The notes: generated by a model not told the origin, from the letters alone. 64,000 nt of DNA from Anaerolineae bacterium (GCA_004297445.1 SCUK01000061.1:52310-116309); one strand, 5' to 3'; shown: positions 1 through 9,977, counted from the stretch's first letter. A program made the numbers and translations.

Positions 1-363
1 CTCATCGGCCCGGCGCGCGTCGGCATCTGGATGAACGTGGCCGGCGGCGTGGTGGCGGCAATCTTGGCGGTTGTGCTGGTGGCGCGCACTCCGGAGGCCT
101 GGCCGCTGCCCGGGCGGGTGGTGGCGTGGTTGTTCTTCGCCGGGTTGCTGGGCGTGCTGATTGTGGCGGGCAGTTCGCTGGCGCTGGGGCGGGTGGGCGC
201 CGCCGCCGGCCTTTCCGCCATGATCTTCGGCCAGATGCTGGTGGCCACGATTCTCGATGTCACCGGCTTGAGCACCGGCGAGCCGATTCCGGTGCAGGGC
301 ACACGCGTCCTCGGCCTGGTCATCATGGCGCTGGCGGTCTATTTACTGCTGCCCCGGCAGTGA
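1..363 (+). CDS. DMT family transporter, YdcZ/DUF606-like (5' truncated by window edge)
   Basis: Frame open from base 1; hydrophobic; ends ...GLSTGEPIPVQGTRVLGLVIMALAVYLLLPRQ, parallel to the next ORF. Confidence 0.75.
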   Translation, partial: LIGPARVGIWMNVAGGVVAAILAVVLVARTPEAWPLPGRVVAWLFFAGLLGVLIVAGSSLALGRVGAAAGLSAMIFGQMLVATILDVTGLSTGEPIPVQGTRVLGLVIMALAVYLLLPRQ

Positions 364-381
364 ACCCGTAATGGAGGTTTT

Positions 382-840
382 ATGAAAAACCTTGTCGTGC
401 TCGGCGTGCTGGTGGCAGTTGGCACCGGCATTCTCATTGGTTCGCAGGCCACCCTCACCACGCGCAGCAGCACGCTGGTGGGCCCGTTCAAAACCGGGAT
501 GATGATGACGCTGAGCAGCGGCGCGGTCGGGTTGCTGGTTTCGTTCATCGTGCTGGCCCTGAACCGCCAGCCGGTGTGGGACATGCCGGCGCGCACGATG
601 GGCATGCTGTTCATCGCCGGCGCGCTGGGGGTCATCATCGTGGTCGGGATGGCGTTTGCGCTGGGGCAGGTGGGGGTAACGGCCGGGCTGGCTTCTATTT
701 TGCTGGGGCAGATGCTGGTGAGCGTACTGGCCGACGCCCTGGGTTGGGGCACCGGCCAGCCGATTCCGGTGACAGCCAGCCGCATCCTGGGGCTCGGCGT
801 GCTGGCACTGGCGGTGTACCTGCTGGTGCCGCGCCAGTGA
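382..840 (+). CDS. DMT family transporter, YdcZ/DUF606-like
   Basis: 152 aa, 4-5 hydrophobic helices, GTGILIGSQATLTTRSSTLVGPF...; tandem paralogue of the preceding ORF; GGAGG RBS. Confidence 0.75.
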   Translation: MKNLVVLGVLVAVGTGILIGSQATLTTRSSTLVGPFKTGMMMTLSSGAVGLLVSFIVLALNRQPVWDMPARTMGMLFIAGALGVIIVVGMAFALGQVGVTAGLASILLGQMLVSVLADALGWGTGQPIPVTASRILGLGVLALAVYLLVPRQ

Positions 841-966
841 GCCGTTCGGCGGCTTCGTGCTTGTATTCAGTCTGATTAAGTCGTAAACTTGGAGAAACTT
901 GCTCGTCTTTGGCAACATTAAGCTGTCATCGCTGCCCGCCCTTCGAGCGTGAAATGGAGGAGGCCG

Positions 967-1644
967 ATGAGTTTTCTTTCCCCGGATAGTTCCCCTGTCT
1001 TTATCTTAGCGGTCTTAGGCGGCATGGCCATCGGCGCGGCGCTGGCCTGGTTCATGCGTTCGCGCTTGCCATCACTTCCCAGGAACCCCGTCGGGCTGCT
1101 GGGTTATTACGGCGGCAGCCTGCTGGTGGGTGGTTTGCTGTTAGGCGGCTGTGTTCTGTTGGGTGGAGGAAACAATGCCGGGCTGGCATCCACCCCCACG
1201 CCAACCAAGCCGATACCGACGATGACGGCCGCGCCGGCGCGGCCGTCCCCCACCGTGCTGGCCCGCGGCACCGAGACCGAAACGCCCACCCCCACCCCGA
1301 AAGCCCTCGCCTGGCCGGAGACCTTTTCGCTTCTGCTGGTCTTTAGCGATGAATCCGCATGCGGCAACAGCGGCGGCTTCGAATATGACTACAGCGTGAC
1401 GCTGGCAGCCGACAGCATGACGCTGGTGCAGCTCGCCAATGGCATCACCCTCACCGGGCCGTTTGACCCGGCTACTGGAGCATTTGATGTGGAGGCGGGC
1501 GGTCTGCCAGGCACCGAAACGTTTACCGGGTCTCTGGTCTGGGACGGTCCAACGCTGGTGATGGCTGGTTCTTACAGCTACATTGACGGCTCGGCGGCGA
1601 CCTGTGATGCCGTCTGGGAGTTCAACGGCGAATACACGCCCTGA
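967..1644 (+). CDS. hypothetical membrane-anchored protein with Thr/Pro-rich linker
   Basis: Start after ggagg; N-terminal hydrophobic segments, TPTPTKPIPT linker, secreted-like C-terminal domain. Confidence 0.55.
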   Translation: MSFLSPDSSPVFILAVLGGMAIGAALAWFMRSRLPSLPRNPVGLLGYYGGSLLVGGLLLGGCVLLGGGNNAGLASTPTPTKPIPTMTAAPARPSPTVLARGTETETPTPTPKALAWPETFSLLLVFSDESACGNSGGFEYDYSVTLAADSMTLVQLANGITLTGPFDPATGAFDVEAGGLPGTETFTGSLVWDGPTLVMAGSYSYIDGSAATCDAVWEFNGEYTP

Positions 1645-1654
1645 CCAAAACGGG

Positions 1655-2017
1655 TTACCGCTTTTCCAGTTCGCGGTAGATGAACCAGCTTCCCATGCGG
1701 TCATCCACATCTTTCGGGGCGCGGTCTTAGTAGATATCAAAAACTTGTCCTGAATCGACAAAGACGCGGAAGAAGAAGCGTCCCACCCCCCACGAGCCGC
1801 GGCGCACCGCTTTGCGCAGGTTGTGGTCCTGCATGTTGCCGGCGAAACGGCCCCGGCGGCTGTAATCGCGCCACTCGGCCAGCCGCTCCACCACGTGGTA
1901 GTCGCGCTCGCGCCAGGTGAATCCATCCGGGCAGTGGGGACTCTTGCTGTGGGTGGGCGGTTTGGCGAACTCCACCGTGATGGGTTCGCCAAAGAAGTGG
2001 GTGGGCTCGTATTCCAT
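1655..2017 (-). pseudogene. DUF6504-like protein interrupted by an in-frame TAA
   Basis: ORF 1727..2017 ends ...SGQVFDIY*; the same frame continues DRAPKDVDDRMGSWFIYRELEKR* to 1655, which looks like the native C-terminus. Confidence 0.55.
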
Positions 2018-2022
2018 CCTGC

Positions 2023-2739
2023 TTACCAGATACCGGGGAACAGGCGAAACCGCACTTTGGCGGCGTAGTCTGCGTAGCCGGGCAACTGAGCCAGAAGGAA
2101 ACTATCTTCGCGTGCGGTGCGGAGGAGGAATAGAAAGCAGATGACCAAACCGGGGAGCAGCGCCAGGAGTGAGCCAAAGAACAGCGGCCCACCCAACCCA
2201 TACAGGAACGCGGCAATGTACATCGGATGGCGTATGAGGGCATAGGGACCGCTACTGATGACGCGGTGCCCAGATTCGGATTGGATGCGCACGATGGGCG
2301 CGGCAAAGGGGTTATGCAGCATGGCCCAGAAGGGAATCATGAAAGAGAGGGACAATAGCCCAAATCCCAAACCGCGCCAGATAGGCGGGAGCGCCGTCCA
2401 GCCGTAGCGCATCACTTCTAACCCCGCCAGCACGTACATGACGATCTGCATGAGCGCGTAAAGAATCAGGATCGCCCGATCCCAACCCTGGGCATCGGCA
2501 CGTGTGCTGCCCGCGCGGGTGACCAACACCTGGGGGTTGCGGTTCCCTACCCAGAGATACAGCAGCAGGTAGTAAATCAAGAACATCCCAAGAAAGATCC
2601 ACACGGCGGGCCAGTCCGTTGTGCCGGCAGAGGCGAACAACACAGCGGCTGTGACAAAAAGAAACGCGAGAATCCGCAGGAACCCTCGCACCAGAAGCTT
2701 AAACTCGGCGCGGCTGGTATGTGGAACATTGGTGGTCAT
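2023..2739 (-). CDS. isoprenylcysteine carboxyl methyltransferase/PEMT-like membrane methyltransferase
   Basis: Multi-TM; SGPYALIRHPMYIAAFLYGLGGPLFFGS motif typical of the ICMT/PEMT family. Confidence 0.75.
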   Translation of the reverse strand: MTTNVPHTSRAEFKLLVRGFLRILAFLFVTAAVLFASAGTTDWPAVWIFLGMFLIYYLLLYLWVGNRNPQVLVTRAGSTRADAQGWDRAILILYALMQIVMYVLAGLEVMRYGWTALPPIWRGLGFGLLSLSFMIPFWAMLHNPFAAPIVRIQSESGHRVISSGPYALIRHPMYIAAFLYGLGGPLFFGSLLALLPGLVICFLFLLRTAREDSFLLAQLPGYADYAAKVRFRLFPGIW

Positions 2740-2851
2740 GTTGTGTCCTTTCCTGCTACCCTGATTCGTTTATAGACCGGCGCGTCACCGCTGTCAAGGT
2801 CGTAAGCTGTGCTATCCCATCCGGGGAATTCGTTGGTATCATAGGCGCTGG

Positions 2852-4633
2852 ATGAGCGCTGAAGAGAATCAATTCGCCGACCTCACTGGCAAAACGCTGG
2901 CGGGCTATACCATCGTCGAGAAGATTGGCAAAGGCGGTATGGCTACCGTCTACAAGGCGTTTCAGCCTTCGCTTAGCCGCGACGTCGCGATCAAGGTCCT
3001 CTCTCCCTACTATGCTGAAATGGATTCCTCGTTCCGCCCGCGCTTCGCGCGTGAGGCGCAGGCGGTAGCCAGCCTGCGGCATCCCAACATCCTGCTGGTG
3101 ATCGATTACGGTGAGCAGGACGGTTTCGGTTATCTGGTGATGGAGTACGTCCCGGCCGGCACCCTCAAAGACCTTCTGGATGTCAAGAGTCTGCCCCTGC
3201 GCCAGACCAGCACCCTCATCGGCCAGGTGGCCGGCGCGCTGGACCATGCCCATGAGCGCGGCATTATCCACCGGGATGTTAAGCCCAGCAATGTACTGCT
3301 CCCCAAGCCGGATTGGGCGCTGCTCACCGACTTTGGGCTGGCGCGCATGATGGCCGGCGACAGCGGCCTGACCCAGAGCGGCCTCACCGTGGGCACTCCT
3401 GCCTACATGTCTCCCGAACAGGGCAGCGGCCACCCGGTGGACCGGCGCAGTGATATCTATTCGCTGGGCGTCATGCTCTATGAAATGGTCGTGGGCCGCC
3501 TGCCGTATACTGCCGAAACGCCGATGGCGGTAGTGGTCAAGCACATCGTCGACCCGTTACCCGTTATCCATGATTCCCTCGAAGACTTCCCCGATGAACT
3601 GGAAGAAATCATCCTCAAGGCCATCGCCAAAGACCCCGCCGAGCGCTATGCTTCGGCCGGCGAACTGGCCGAACACTTGAAAGACGTGACCCAGCACCAT
3701 CCGGACTGGATGCCGCCGGAACCGGCCGCGCGGCGGTTTGATAAATCCACGCGCATTCTGCCCGGCGAGAGCAAGCGCACCGCGCCGGCGGCCACCCGTC
3801 GCGCCGCGGCGGCCGCCAAACCGGCAGAAAAGCCCGCCAGCAATTCCGGCGCCGCCCTGCCGGTGCTGGGCGGGCTGGTAGGAGCGGTTGTTGGCGTCAT
3901 CCTGTTTAGCGTGGTGGCGGCAGCGGCGTTCTTTGGTTACCGCGCTTACCAGACGGCTAACGCGCCCACCGCCACGCCAACGCCCAGCCTGACCCCCACA
4001 CAAACCCTCACACCGACCGCCACCCTGCCACCCAGCCCCACGGTAGCGCCCACGCTCACTCCCGCGCCGCCGCTGCCGCAGGGCACCATCCTCTTCGAGG
4101 ATGACTTCAGCGACCCGACGAGCGGCTGGGACATCAGCGGCGACCGTACCGGCTCCAGTGATTACTCCGAGAATGGGACCTACAACATCGCGGTGTTTGA
4201 CAATGAGTATGTCTGGTGGGCCAATCCTTACCTTGATTTCGACGATGTCGTCGTCGAGGTGGATGCGAGCCTGGTGGATGGCACGGTGGACAACGGATTT
4301 GGCATCATCTGCAGCTATCTTGATGCAGACAATTTCTTCTACGGCTCCATCAGCAGTGAAGGCTTCTACAGCTTCTGGCAGCAGGATGCCGGGGAGTGGG
4401 TGGACCTGGGGGATGGCGAAGAGCTTAGCCCGCTCATCCCCTCGGATGGCAGCACCGTGCGAATACGGCTGGAATGTGTGGGTGATACCATGACCCTGTA
4501 TGTCAACAACGTGCTGATTGATTCAATTGATGGCGTACCGCTTACCGGCGGCGATGTGGGGCTGGTAGCCGAAACGTACACCAGCGGCGCCATCGAAATC
4601 GAGTTCGATAATTTCGTGGTCTTCTCGCCATGA
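2852..4633 (+). CDS. serine/threonine protein kinase, single TM, extracellular LamG-like domain
   Basis: GKGGMATVYKAF, HRDVKPSNVLL, DFGLA, GTPAYMSPEQ; TM near aa 340; C-terminal ILFEDDFSDPTSGWDISGD... jelly-roll-like domain. Confidence 0.9.
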   Translation: MSAEENQFADLTGKTLAGYTIVEKIGKGGMATVYKAFQPSLSRDVAIKVLSPYYAEMDSSFRPRFAREAQAVASLRHPNILLVIDYGEQDGFGYLVMEYVPAGTLKDLLDVKSLPLRQTSTLIGQVAGALDHAHERGIIHRDVKPSNVLLPKPDWALLTDFGLARMMAGDSGLTQSGLTVGTPAYMSPEQGSGHPVDRRSDIYSLGVMLYEMVVGRLPYTAETPMAVVVKHIVDPLPVIHDSLEDFPDELEEIILKAIAKDPAERYASAGELAEHLKDVTQHHPDWMPPEPAARRFDKSTRILPGESKRTAPAATRRAAAAAKPAEKPASNSGAALPVLGGLVGAVVGVILFSVVAAAAFFGYRAYQTANAPTATPTPSLTPTQTLTPTATLPPSPTVAPTLTPAPPLPQGTILFEDDFSDPTSGWDISGDRTGSSDYSENGTYNIAVFDNEYVWWANPYLDFDDVVVEVDASLVDGTVDNGFGIICSYLDADNFFYGSISSEGFYSFWQQDAGEWVDLGDGEELSPLIPSDGSTVRIRLECVGDTMTLYVNNVLIDSIDGVPLTGGDVGLVAETYTSGAIEIEFDNFVVFSP

Positions 4634-5172
4634 CCGGGCTTTATCCTGAATTTGAACGTATCCTGCTAGACGAGGCCAGCATCCAGCAACGCGTGGCGGA
4701 ACTGGCGCAGGAAATCAGCGCCGACTACCGCGGGCAGGGCAGCATCATCCTCATCACCATCCTCAAGGGCGGGTTCATGTTCGCCGCCGACCTGGCGCGC
4801 CGCCTCACCATTCCGCACTACATGGATTTCATGGCGCTGTCTTCCTACGGCAGCAAGTCCATCAGCGGGGCGGTGCGCATCCTGCTGGATATGCGGCTGG
4901 ACATCTACAACAAGCATGTGCTGGTGGTCGAAGACATCGTGGATACCGGCAAGACATTGGAATACCTCACCGTGAACCTGAACGCCCGCCGCCCGGCCTC
5001 GCTCAAGACCTGCGTGCTGACCCGCAAGCCGGGCGACAACCGCCATGTGACGGTGGACTACCTCGGTTTTGAAATCCCGGATGTGTGGGTGGTGGGCTAC
5101 GGTCTGGACTACGCTGAGCGCCACCGGACCTGGCCGTTCATCGCCGAATTAAAACCCGAAGCCTATTCCTGA
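4630..5172 (+). CDS. hpt: hypoxanthine phosphoribosyltransferase
   Basis: VLVVEDIVDTGKTLEYL PRPP motif; ATGA overlap with the kinase gene. Confidence 0.92.
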   Translation: MTGLYPEFERILLDEASIQQRVAELAQEISADYRGQGSIILITILKGGFMFAADLARRLTIPHYMDFMALSSYGSKSISGAVRILLDMRLDIYNKHVLVVEDIVDTGKTLEYLTVNLNARRPASLKTCVLTRKPGDNRHVTVDYLGFEIPDVWVVGYGLDYAERHRTWPFIAELKPEAYS

Positions 5173-5237
5173 TTCTTATCCGACTGTAATGTAAGCGCGG
5201 ACAGAACCCTGTAGAATGGGCACAGGAGAAACCGCCC

Positions 5238-5702
5238 ATGCACCCACAGGCCGAGAAACTGATTGCCCAACTGGACGAATCGCGCGCCCGCATCCAGGCA
5301 GTGCTGGACCGTTTCCAGCCCGGGCAGGAAATCTACCCCGGTTGGACCAAACGCGAATTCATTGCCCATGTTGCCGGCTGGGACGATGGCACCATACTCG
5401 CCATCACGGATTTTGTGGAAGGCCGACCACCCAAAGAAACTCCGGCGCGCAAGGGCATTGACTTTTACAACGCCCATTCGGTAGAAACGCGGGTCGAAAT
5501 GGACCTTGACCACATTGTGCGCGAGTGGGAATTCAACCGCAAGGCGCTCAAAGACCTGCTGGCGAAGGTGGCCGACGATAAGTTCGGCATCCAGTTCCAG
5601 TTCCCCTGGCAGGAACGCGGCGACATCCACCATATCGTGCGCATCATGATTCACCACGAACACGAACATGCTGAAGAGCTGGAAAAGATGATTTCCGACT
5701 GA
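5238..5702 (+). CDS. DinB-like/ClbS-DfsB family protein
   Basis: FIAHVAGWDDG...HHIVRIMIHHEHEHAEEL metal-binding helical bundle pattern. Confidence 0.65.
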   Translation: MHPQAEKLIAQLDESRARIQAVLDRFQPGQEIYPGWTKREFIAHVAGWDDGTILAITDFVEGRPPKETPARKGIDFYNAHSVETRVEMDLDHIVREWEFNRKALKDLLAKVADDKFGIQFQFPWQERGDIHHIVRIMIHHEHEHAEELEKMISD

Positions 5703-5722
5703 ATCAACTAGCGCCCGACAGT

Positions 5723-5826
5723 GCATTGTCCAGACTCAACAGTAGACTGAAATCAATGCCTGGACAATGCTTAGAGTGTTCCGTCCACAACCAACTCAAC
5801 GAGTAGCTTCATATTGGACGGAACAC
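5723..5826. repeat. two tandem hairpins with related loops
   Basis: GCATTGTCCAG/CTGGACAATGC (5723-5733/5760-5770) and GTGTTCCGTCCA/TGGACGGAACAC (5776-5787/5815-5826); loops share ACTCAAC(g)AGTAG. Confidence 0.8.
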
Positions 5827-5861
5827 CAGGGCGCATTCATTTTCTGTGGTGTAATCCTGCC

Positions 5862-6683
5862 ATGCCGCCGCGCAAACCCCGTCCAAGACCCGTCTCCGAA
5901 TCGCCACTGCTGCGCCAGTTGCGCGCTTTGCGAGGGGGCGCGGAACGCCGCCGTACCGGCCTGTTCTATGCCGAAGGCAACCGCATCGTGCACCAGGCGG
6001 CGCTGGCCGGGGTGCAGATTGAGCAACTGGTCATCGCCCCGGAAGTCGTAACCAGCGACCTGGCGCGCGAAACTATTGACCTGCTGCGCAGCCGCGGCGT
6101 GCCGGTGGCGGAATTGAGCAAGGTGGAGTTCAACCGTATTTCGTTTCGCGGCAACCCTTCCGGTGTGGGGGCGGTGGTGCGCGCCCGCCCCGAAGCGCTG
6201 GACGGGCTGCGGCTGGAAGGCGGGTTGGGCTGGGTGGCGCTGGCCGAAGTGGGCAACGCCGGCAACCTGGGGGCCATCCTGCGCACCTGTGCGGCGGTGG
6301 GCGCGGCGGGGGTCATCGCCCTCGGTCACACCACCGACCCTTACCATCCGGATGCAGTGAAGGCCAGCATGGGGGCGCTGTTTCACCTCAGGATGGTCGA
6401 AGCCAGATTTGAAGACTTCGTCCGGTGGAAGTCGCAGGTGGGAGCCTTCGTGGTGGGCGCGGCGGGGGAAGCCGCGCAGGATTTCCGCGCCGTTCGTTAC
6501 CCCGCGCCGCTGGTCCTGCTGATGGGCAGTGAACGCCTGGGTCTGAACGCCGAACAACAGGCTGCCTGCGATGTGCTGGCCAGCATCCCCGTGTTGGGCG
6601 GCGTGGTCGATTCGCTCAACCTCTCGGTAGCCACCAGCCTGTTCCTCTACGAAGTCTTCCGCCAGCACACCAAACAGGATTAG
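5862..6683 (+). CDS. TrmH/SpoU family RNA methyltransferase
   Basis: GNAGNLGAILRTCAAVGAAGVI, LLMGSERLGL, SLNLSVATSLFLYEV motifs. Confidence 0.92.
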   Translation: MPPRKPRPRPVSESPLLRQLRALRGGAERRRTGLFYAEGNRIVHQAALAGVQIEQLVIAPEVVTSDLARETIDLLRSRGVPVAELSKVEFNRISFRGNPSGVGAVVRARPEALDGLRLEGGLGWVALAEVGNAGNLGAILRTCAAVGAAGVIALGHTTDPYHPDAVKASMGALFHLRMVEARFEDFVRWKSQVGAFVVGAAGEAAQDFRAVRYPAPLVLLMGSERLGLNAEQQAACDVLASIPVLGGVVDSLNLSVATSLFLYEVFRQHTKQD

Positions 6684-6728
6684 AATCGGGGTATCCCCGC
6701 GCCTGTCCTTGCCTTTGCGGAGGCATTG

Positions 6729-7559
6729 ATGGGATTTTTTGAATTTCTTGCGGGCGCGCTCACCTGGCTGGCCGAACGGCTGGCGCACTTCCCTGCCTGG
6801 TTTGAATCGATTTTGCTGGACCTCATTGCCGCGGCGCTGTTCAGCGCGCTGATTCTGGTAGGGCCGGCCCTGCGCCGCGCCCGCCTGCGCCGCTTTCTGC
6901 GCCTGCCGGGCGGCGAGAAGTTCGATGTCGTGTGCTCGGCCATCGCCGCCGAAAGCACCTCGCCCTTCTACCGCCGCCCCACCACCGGCTACGGTGAATT
7001 GCTGGCATTGGCGAACTTGCTGGAGTTGTTCACCTACATCTACCGCAGCAGTGAAAAGATAGACATCATCCGGCTGAGCGCCGAACGGCATTACCCCAAT
7101 TACCGCTTGAGCAACAACATCGTCACTGTGGGCGGTGCATCGCACAATCAGGTGACGCGCTTCTTCAAAAATGAATTGGGGGCGCGCATGGTGATACAGA
7201 CCATTGACGAACCGCACGAGGCCCCCGACCGCGACTACATCTACCGCGACACTCGCAGCGGCCAGGAATACCGCGCCGAGCGCGATGGCGAAGGCAATCT
7301 CACGCTGGACTACGGGCTGATTACCAAGGCGCGCAACCCGCTCAATCGCGAACACAGTGTCATTTATGTGGGCGGGCTGCACACCTTTGGCCTGGCGGGG
7401 TCGGGCGTGTTCCTGCAACCGCTCACCCTGCGCAAACATTTCAAGCAGTTGAACGCGTTACGCGATCCCGAGTTCCAGATTCTGCTCAAAGTGCGGGTGC
7501 GCGGGTATGATGTCTTCGTGGACTTTATGGACTACATCAAACTGGAACCCTCCGCATGA
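6729..7559 (+). CDS. hypothetical protein with N-terminal TM and a cytosolic domain
   Basis: 277-aa ORF track frame in a tight gene run; ATGA overlap with the following HAD gene. Confidence 0.6.
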   Translation: MGFFEFLAGALTWLAERLAHFPAWFESILLDLIAAALFSALILVGPALRRARLRRFLRLPGGEKFDVVCSAIAAESTSPFYRRPTTGYGELLALANLLELFTYIYRSSEKIDIIRLSAERHYPNYRLSNNIVTVGGASHNQVTRFFKNELGARMVIQTIDEPHEAPDRDYIYRDTRSGQEYRAERDGEGNLTLDYGLITKARNPLNREHSVIYVGGLHTFGLAGSGVFLQPLTLRKHFKQLNALRDPEFQILLKVRVRGYDVFVDFMDYIKLEPSA

Positions 7560-8272
7560 GCGAATCGTTAAAAGCGGTTTGCTTTGACATTGGCGATGTC
7601 ATCCTGCCCGCCACGCGCCTGCGGCTGGCGGCGGTGGCGCAGGCCGCGGCCGAACTACACGCGGCCGGACTGCTGGGCGCAGGGGTGGATGACTTCATCC
7701 GTATTTACGCCGAAGCCGACGCCCACTTTGAGGGCGTGCATATCAATCATCTGTTTTCGCACCCGGACATCGTCGTAGAGGCGTTCCGGTTGGCGGGCGT
7801 TGCGCCGGATGAGGCGCGGGTGGCGGCGTATCTGGCGGCCCATCGCCGCGCAGTCGAGGCAGGCATTCAGCCGGATGCCGAACTGACTGCGCTTTTGGAT
7901 GATTTTAAGGCGCGGGGTTTACGGCTGGCCATCATCAGCAACGGCACGCGCGAACACCAGCGCCTCACGCTGGCGCGCATGGGAATCGCGGATTACTTTG
8001 ACGTCATCACGATATCGGAAGAACTGGGCGTGGCCAAGCCGGCGCGCTACCTGTTCACCTACACCCTGGATCAGCTCGGCGTTGCGCCGCCTGCCGCGGT
8101 GATGGTCGGCGACGACCTGGTCAACGACATCGCCCCGGCCAAGCTGCTGGGGATGCGCACCGCGCTGTACCTCGGCCACATCCCCCCGCCAGAACGGCTG
8201 GAGCTCTTCCGTCCGCTGATTGATATGCAGGCGAGTACCTTCAAGGAATTGGGAAAGTTGCTGGTCGAATAA
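7556..8272 (+). CDS. HAD family hydrolase
   Basis: VCFDIGDVI, AIISNGTREH, GVAKPARYLF, MVGDDLVNDI motifs. Confidence 0.9.
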   Translation: MSESLKAVCFDIGDVILPATRLRLAAVAQAAAELHAAGLLGAGVDDFIRIYAEADAHFEGVHINHLFSHPDIVVEAFRLAGVAPDEARVAAYLAAHRRAVEAGIQPDAELTALLDDFKARGLRLAIISNGTREHQRLTLARMGIADYFDVITISEELGVAKPARYLFTYTLDQLGVAPPAAVMVGDDLVNDIAPAKLLGMRTALYLGHIPPPERLELFRPLIDMQASTFKELGKLLVE

Positions 8273-8300
8273 TCTCGGGGGCGAATTTCCCTGCATGACC

Positions 8301-9407
8301 TTAAGGGGTGGCGCTTTCCACCCCGCCTTCCAAGCTGAAGCCAAATGCCGTCACCGTTACGGGGTGGTAATCAATGCCCACGCTCTCGGCGCGCAGGGTG
8401 TGTTCGCCGGGGCCACAGCCACTCACTTCCACATAACCGCCGTAGCGCCCACCGTAATTCCAGATGGCGGCGGTATCCCCGCGCCACACTTCCACGCCGT
8501 CGAACAGCACCCGCGCCCAGCCGGTGGGCGGGTCGCCCAGGAATTGCACGCCCATAGCGCTGAACGATTCTGCGGTGGTCACTTCAATCCAGTCGTCAAT
8601 GCCCCACAGCACGCGCGTCAGCCCGTAGGGGATGCTTTCCAGGCTGGCCAGAACTGTGAATCCGTCCGGGGCCGCGCGTTCTTCCACATTGGAGGCCACG
8701 TAGATATCCGGCGGCACCTGGAATTTCCGGCTGTCGCCGGGGTGGACGGTGATGGTCAGCGCGCCGGGGTCGGGCGGCGGGGTGAGGGCGATGAGCGCCT
8801 CGGCATCTTCACAGCCGCGTGGCTTGTGCCAGTGGTCGCTGGCGCCAATCATTTCGTGCCAGGGTTGGCAGGATTCCCACGGCTGGCCGCTTAAGTTCTG
8901 CCCGCGCAGCTCGATGGAACAGGAGTCTTCCACCACATTCAGCGTCAGGGTCTTAAGCTCTCGGTTCCAGGTGTACTCGCCGACCTCTTCCGGGCAGACG
9001 GGGTCATTGAAAATCGTCAGCCGGTCGCCCGCCACCGTGTACGAAGCGATGGAGCGCCAGCCGGTCACGTCATAATAGATGCGCAGGATGCCGTGGTCAA
9101 ACGAGAGTTTCCAGATGCCGCCGCCGGGGCGGTAGTCCGCACAGCGCAGACAGCGCCACCATTGCGGCTCTGAGACATCCACTTTGGAATACACACCGTC
9201 AATTTCAGAGGGTTCGGCAGGCGGCAGGGGTTGGTGGAAGGGCTCCGGTGTGCGTTCCAGCAGGCCAAGCCACACATCCGTGGGCGTCAGGCTGGCGGAG
9301 GGGCTGGCCGCGGGTTCGGCAGAATCGCCCTCGGCCGGGGCGGCGCACGCCGCCAATAGCAGGCTCATGCACAGGGTAAGTTGGACGAAGCGGGGCATCG
9401 CGGTCAT
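8301..9407 (-). CDS. hypothetical lipoprotein
   Basis: MTAMPRFVQLTLCMSLLLAACAAP lipobox; start overlaps the stop of the upstream OsmC-like gene. Confidence 0.6.
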   Translation of the reverse strand: MTAMPRFVQLTLCMSLLLAACAAPAEGDSAEPAASPSASLTPTDVWLGLLERTPEPFHQPLPPAEPSEIDGVYSKVDVSEPQWWRCLRCADYRPGGGIWKLSFDHGILRIYYDVTGWRSIASYTVAGDRLTIFNDPVCPEEVGEYTWNRELKTLTLNVVEDSCSIELRGQNLSGQPWESCQPWHEMIGASDHWHKPRGCEDAEALIALTPPPDPGALTITVHPGDSRKFQVPPDIYVASNVEERAAPDGFTVLASLESIPYGLTRVLWGIDDWIEVTTAESFSAMGVQFLGDPPTGWARVLFDGVEVWRGDTAAIWNYGGRYGGYVEVSGCGPGEHTLRAESVGIDYHPVTVTAFGFSLEGGVESATP

Positions 9408-9892
9408 ACCTCCAGCGGCTGGCCGTTCAAGAAGTGCACGCTGGCCGGGCGTGCGCCTTCGCGCAGTGCGGCCTCGGCGAAACACATGCGATGGGCGAGG
9501 CGATACAGTTCGCGGATTTCCTCGGGCGAATGGTCGGACTCGAGTGAGAGCTGAATTTCCCAGCCATCGCAAAAACCCTGCCTGGTGCCGGCCAGCACCG
9601 AGCCTTCCTCATGAAAGCGCACCAGCGTCTTCACCTGCTCGTTATGGATGGCGATCTTTTTCATCTTTGAAACCTGTGTGACCTGCGAGAGCAGGCACAG
9701 CGCCGCCCCTGCCACAAAGTACGTGAGTGGGGTGGGCGCCGTCCCCTCGCCGCCGGGCAGATAATCCCCCTCGTCGCTGATGATGGCGAACCCGCCGGTC
9801 TCCGGCTGGCCGGCAATGGCTTCCTTGCGCCAGCCTCGGATGGTGGTTGCGGTGGCAAAAACTTCAATGGGGCGATAGGTGCGCTCGGTCAT
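9404..9892 (-). CDS. OsmC family protein
   Basis: GGEGTAPTPLTYFVAGAALCLLSQ, Cys near ...AHRMCFAEAAL. Confidence 0.8.
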   Translation of the reverse strand: MTERTYRPIEVFATATTIRGWRKEAIAGQPETGGFAIISDEGDYLPGGEGTAPTPLTYFVAGAALCLLSQVTQVSKMKKIAIHNEQVKTLVRFHEEGSVLAGTRQGFCDGWEIQLSLESDHSPEEIRELYRLAHRMCFAEAALREGARPASVHFLNGQPLEV

Positions 9893-9977
9893 GGTCGTTC
9901 CGCCTTTCCGTAATTAAGAGAGAGGATACCTGATTTCACATTGACCGCCAACGGGGTTTTCGGCATAGAATTGCGGC

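Noticed and set aside
3960-4080. Thr/Pro linker repeats in lipoproteins and the kinase as a repeat family
   Set aside because: Low-complexity surface linkers common in secreted proteins of this lineage; no conserved nucleotide repeat
5796-7439. 547-aa minus-strand ORF
   Set aside because: Overlaps the convincing TrmH-like and 6729 genes in antisense; GC-driven artefact
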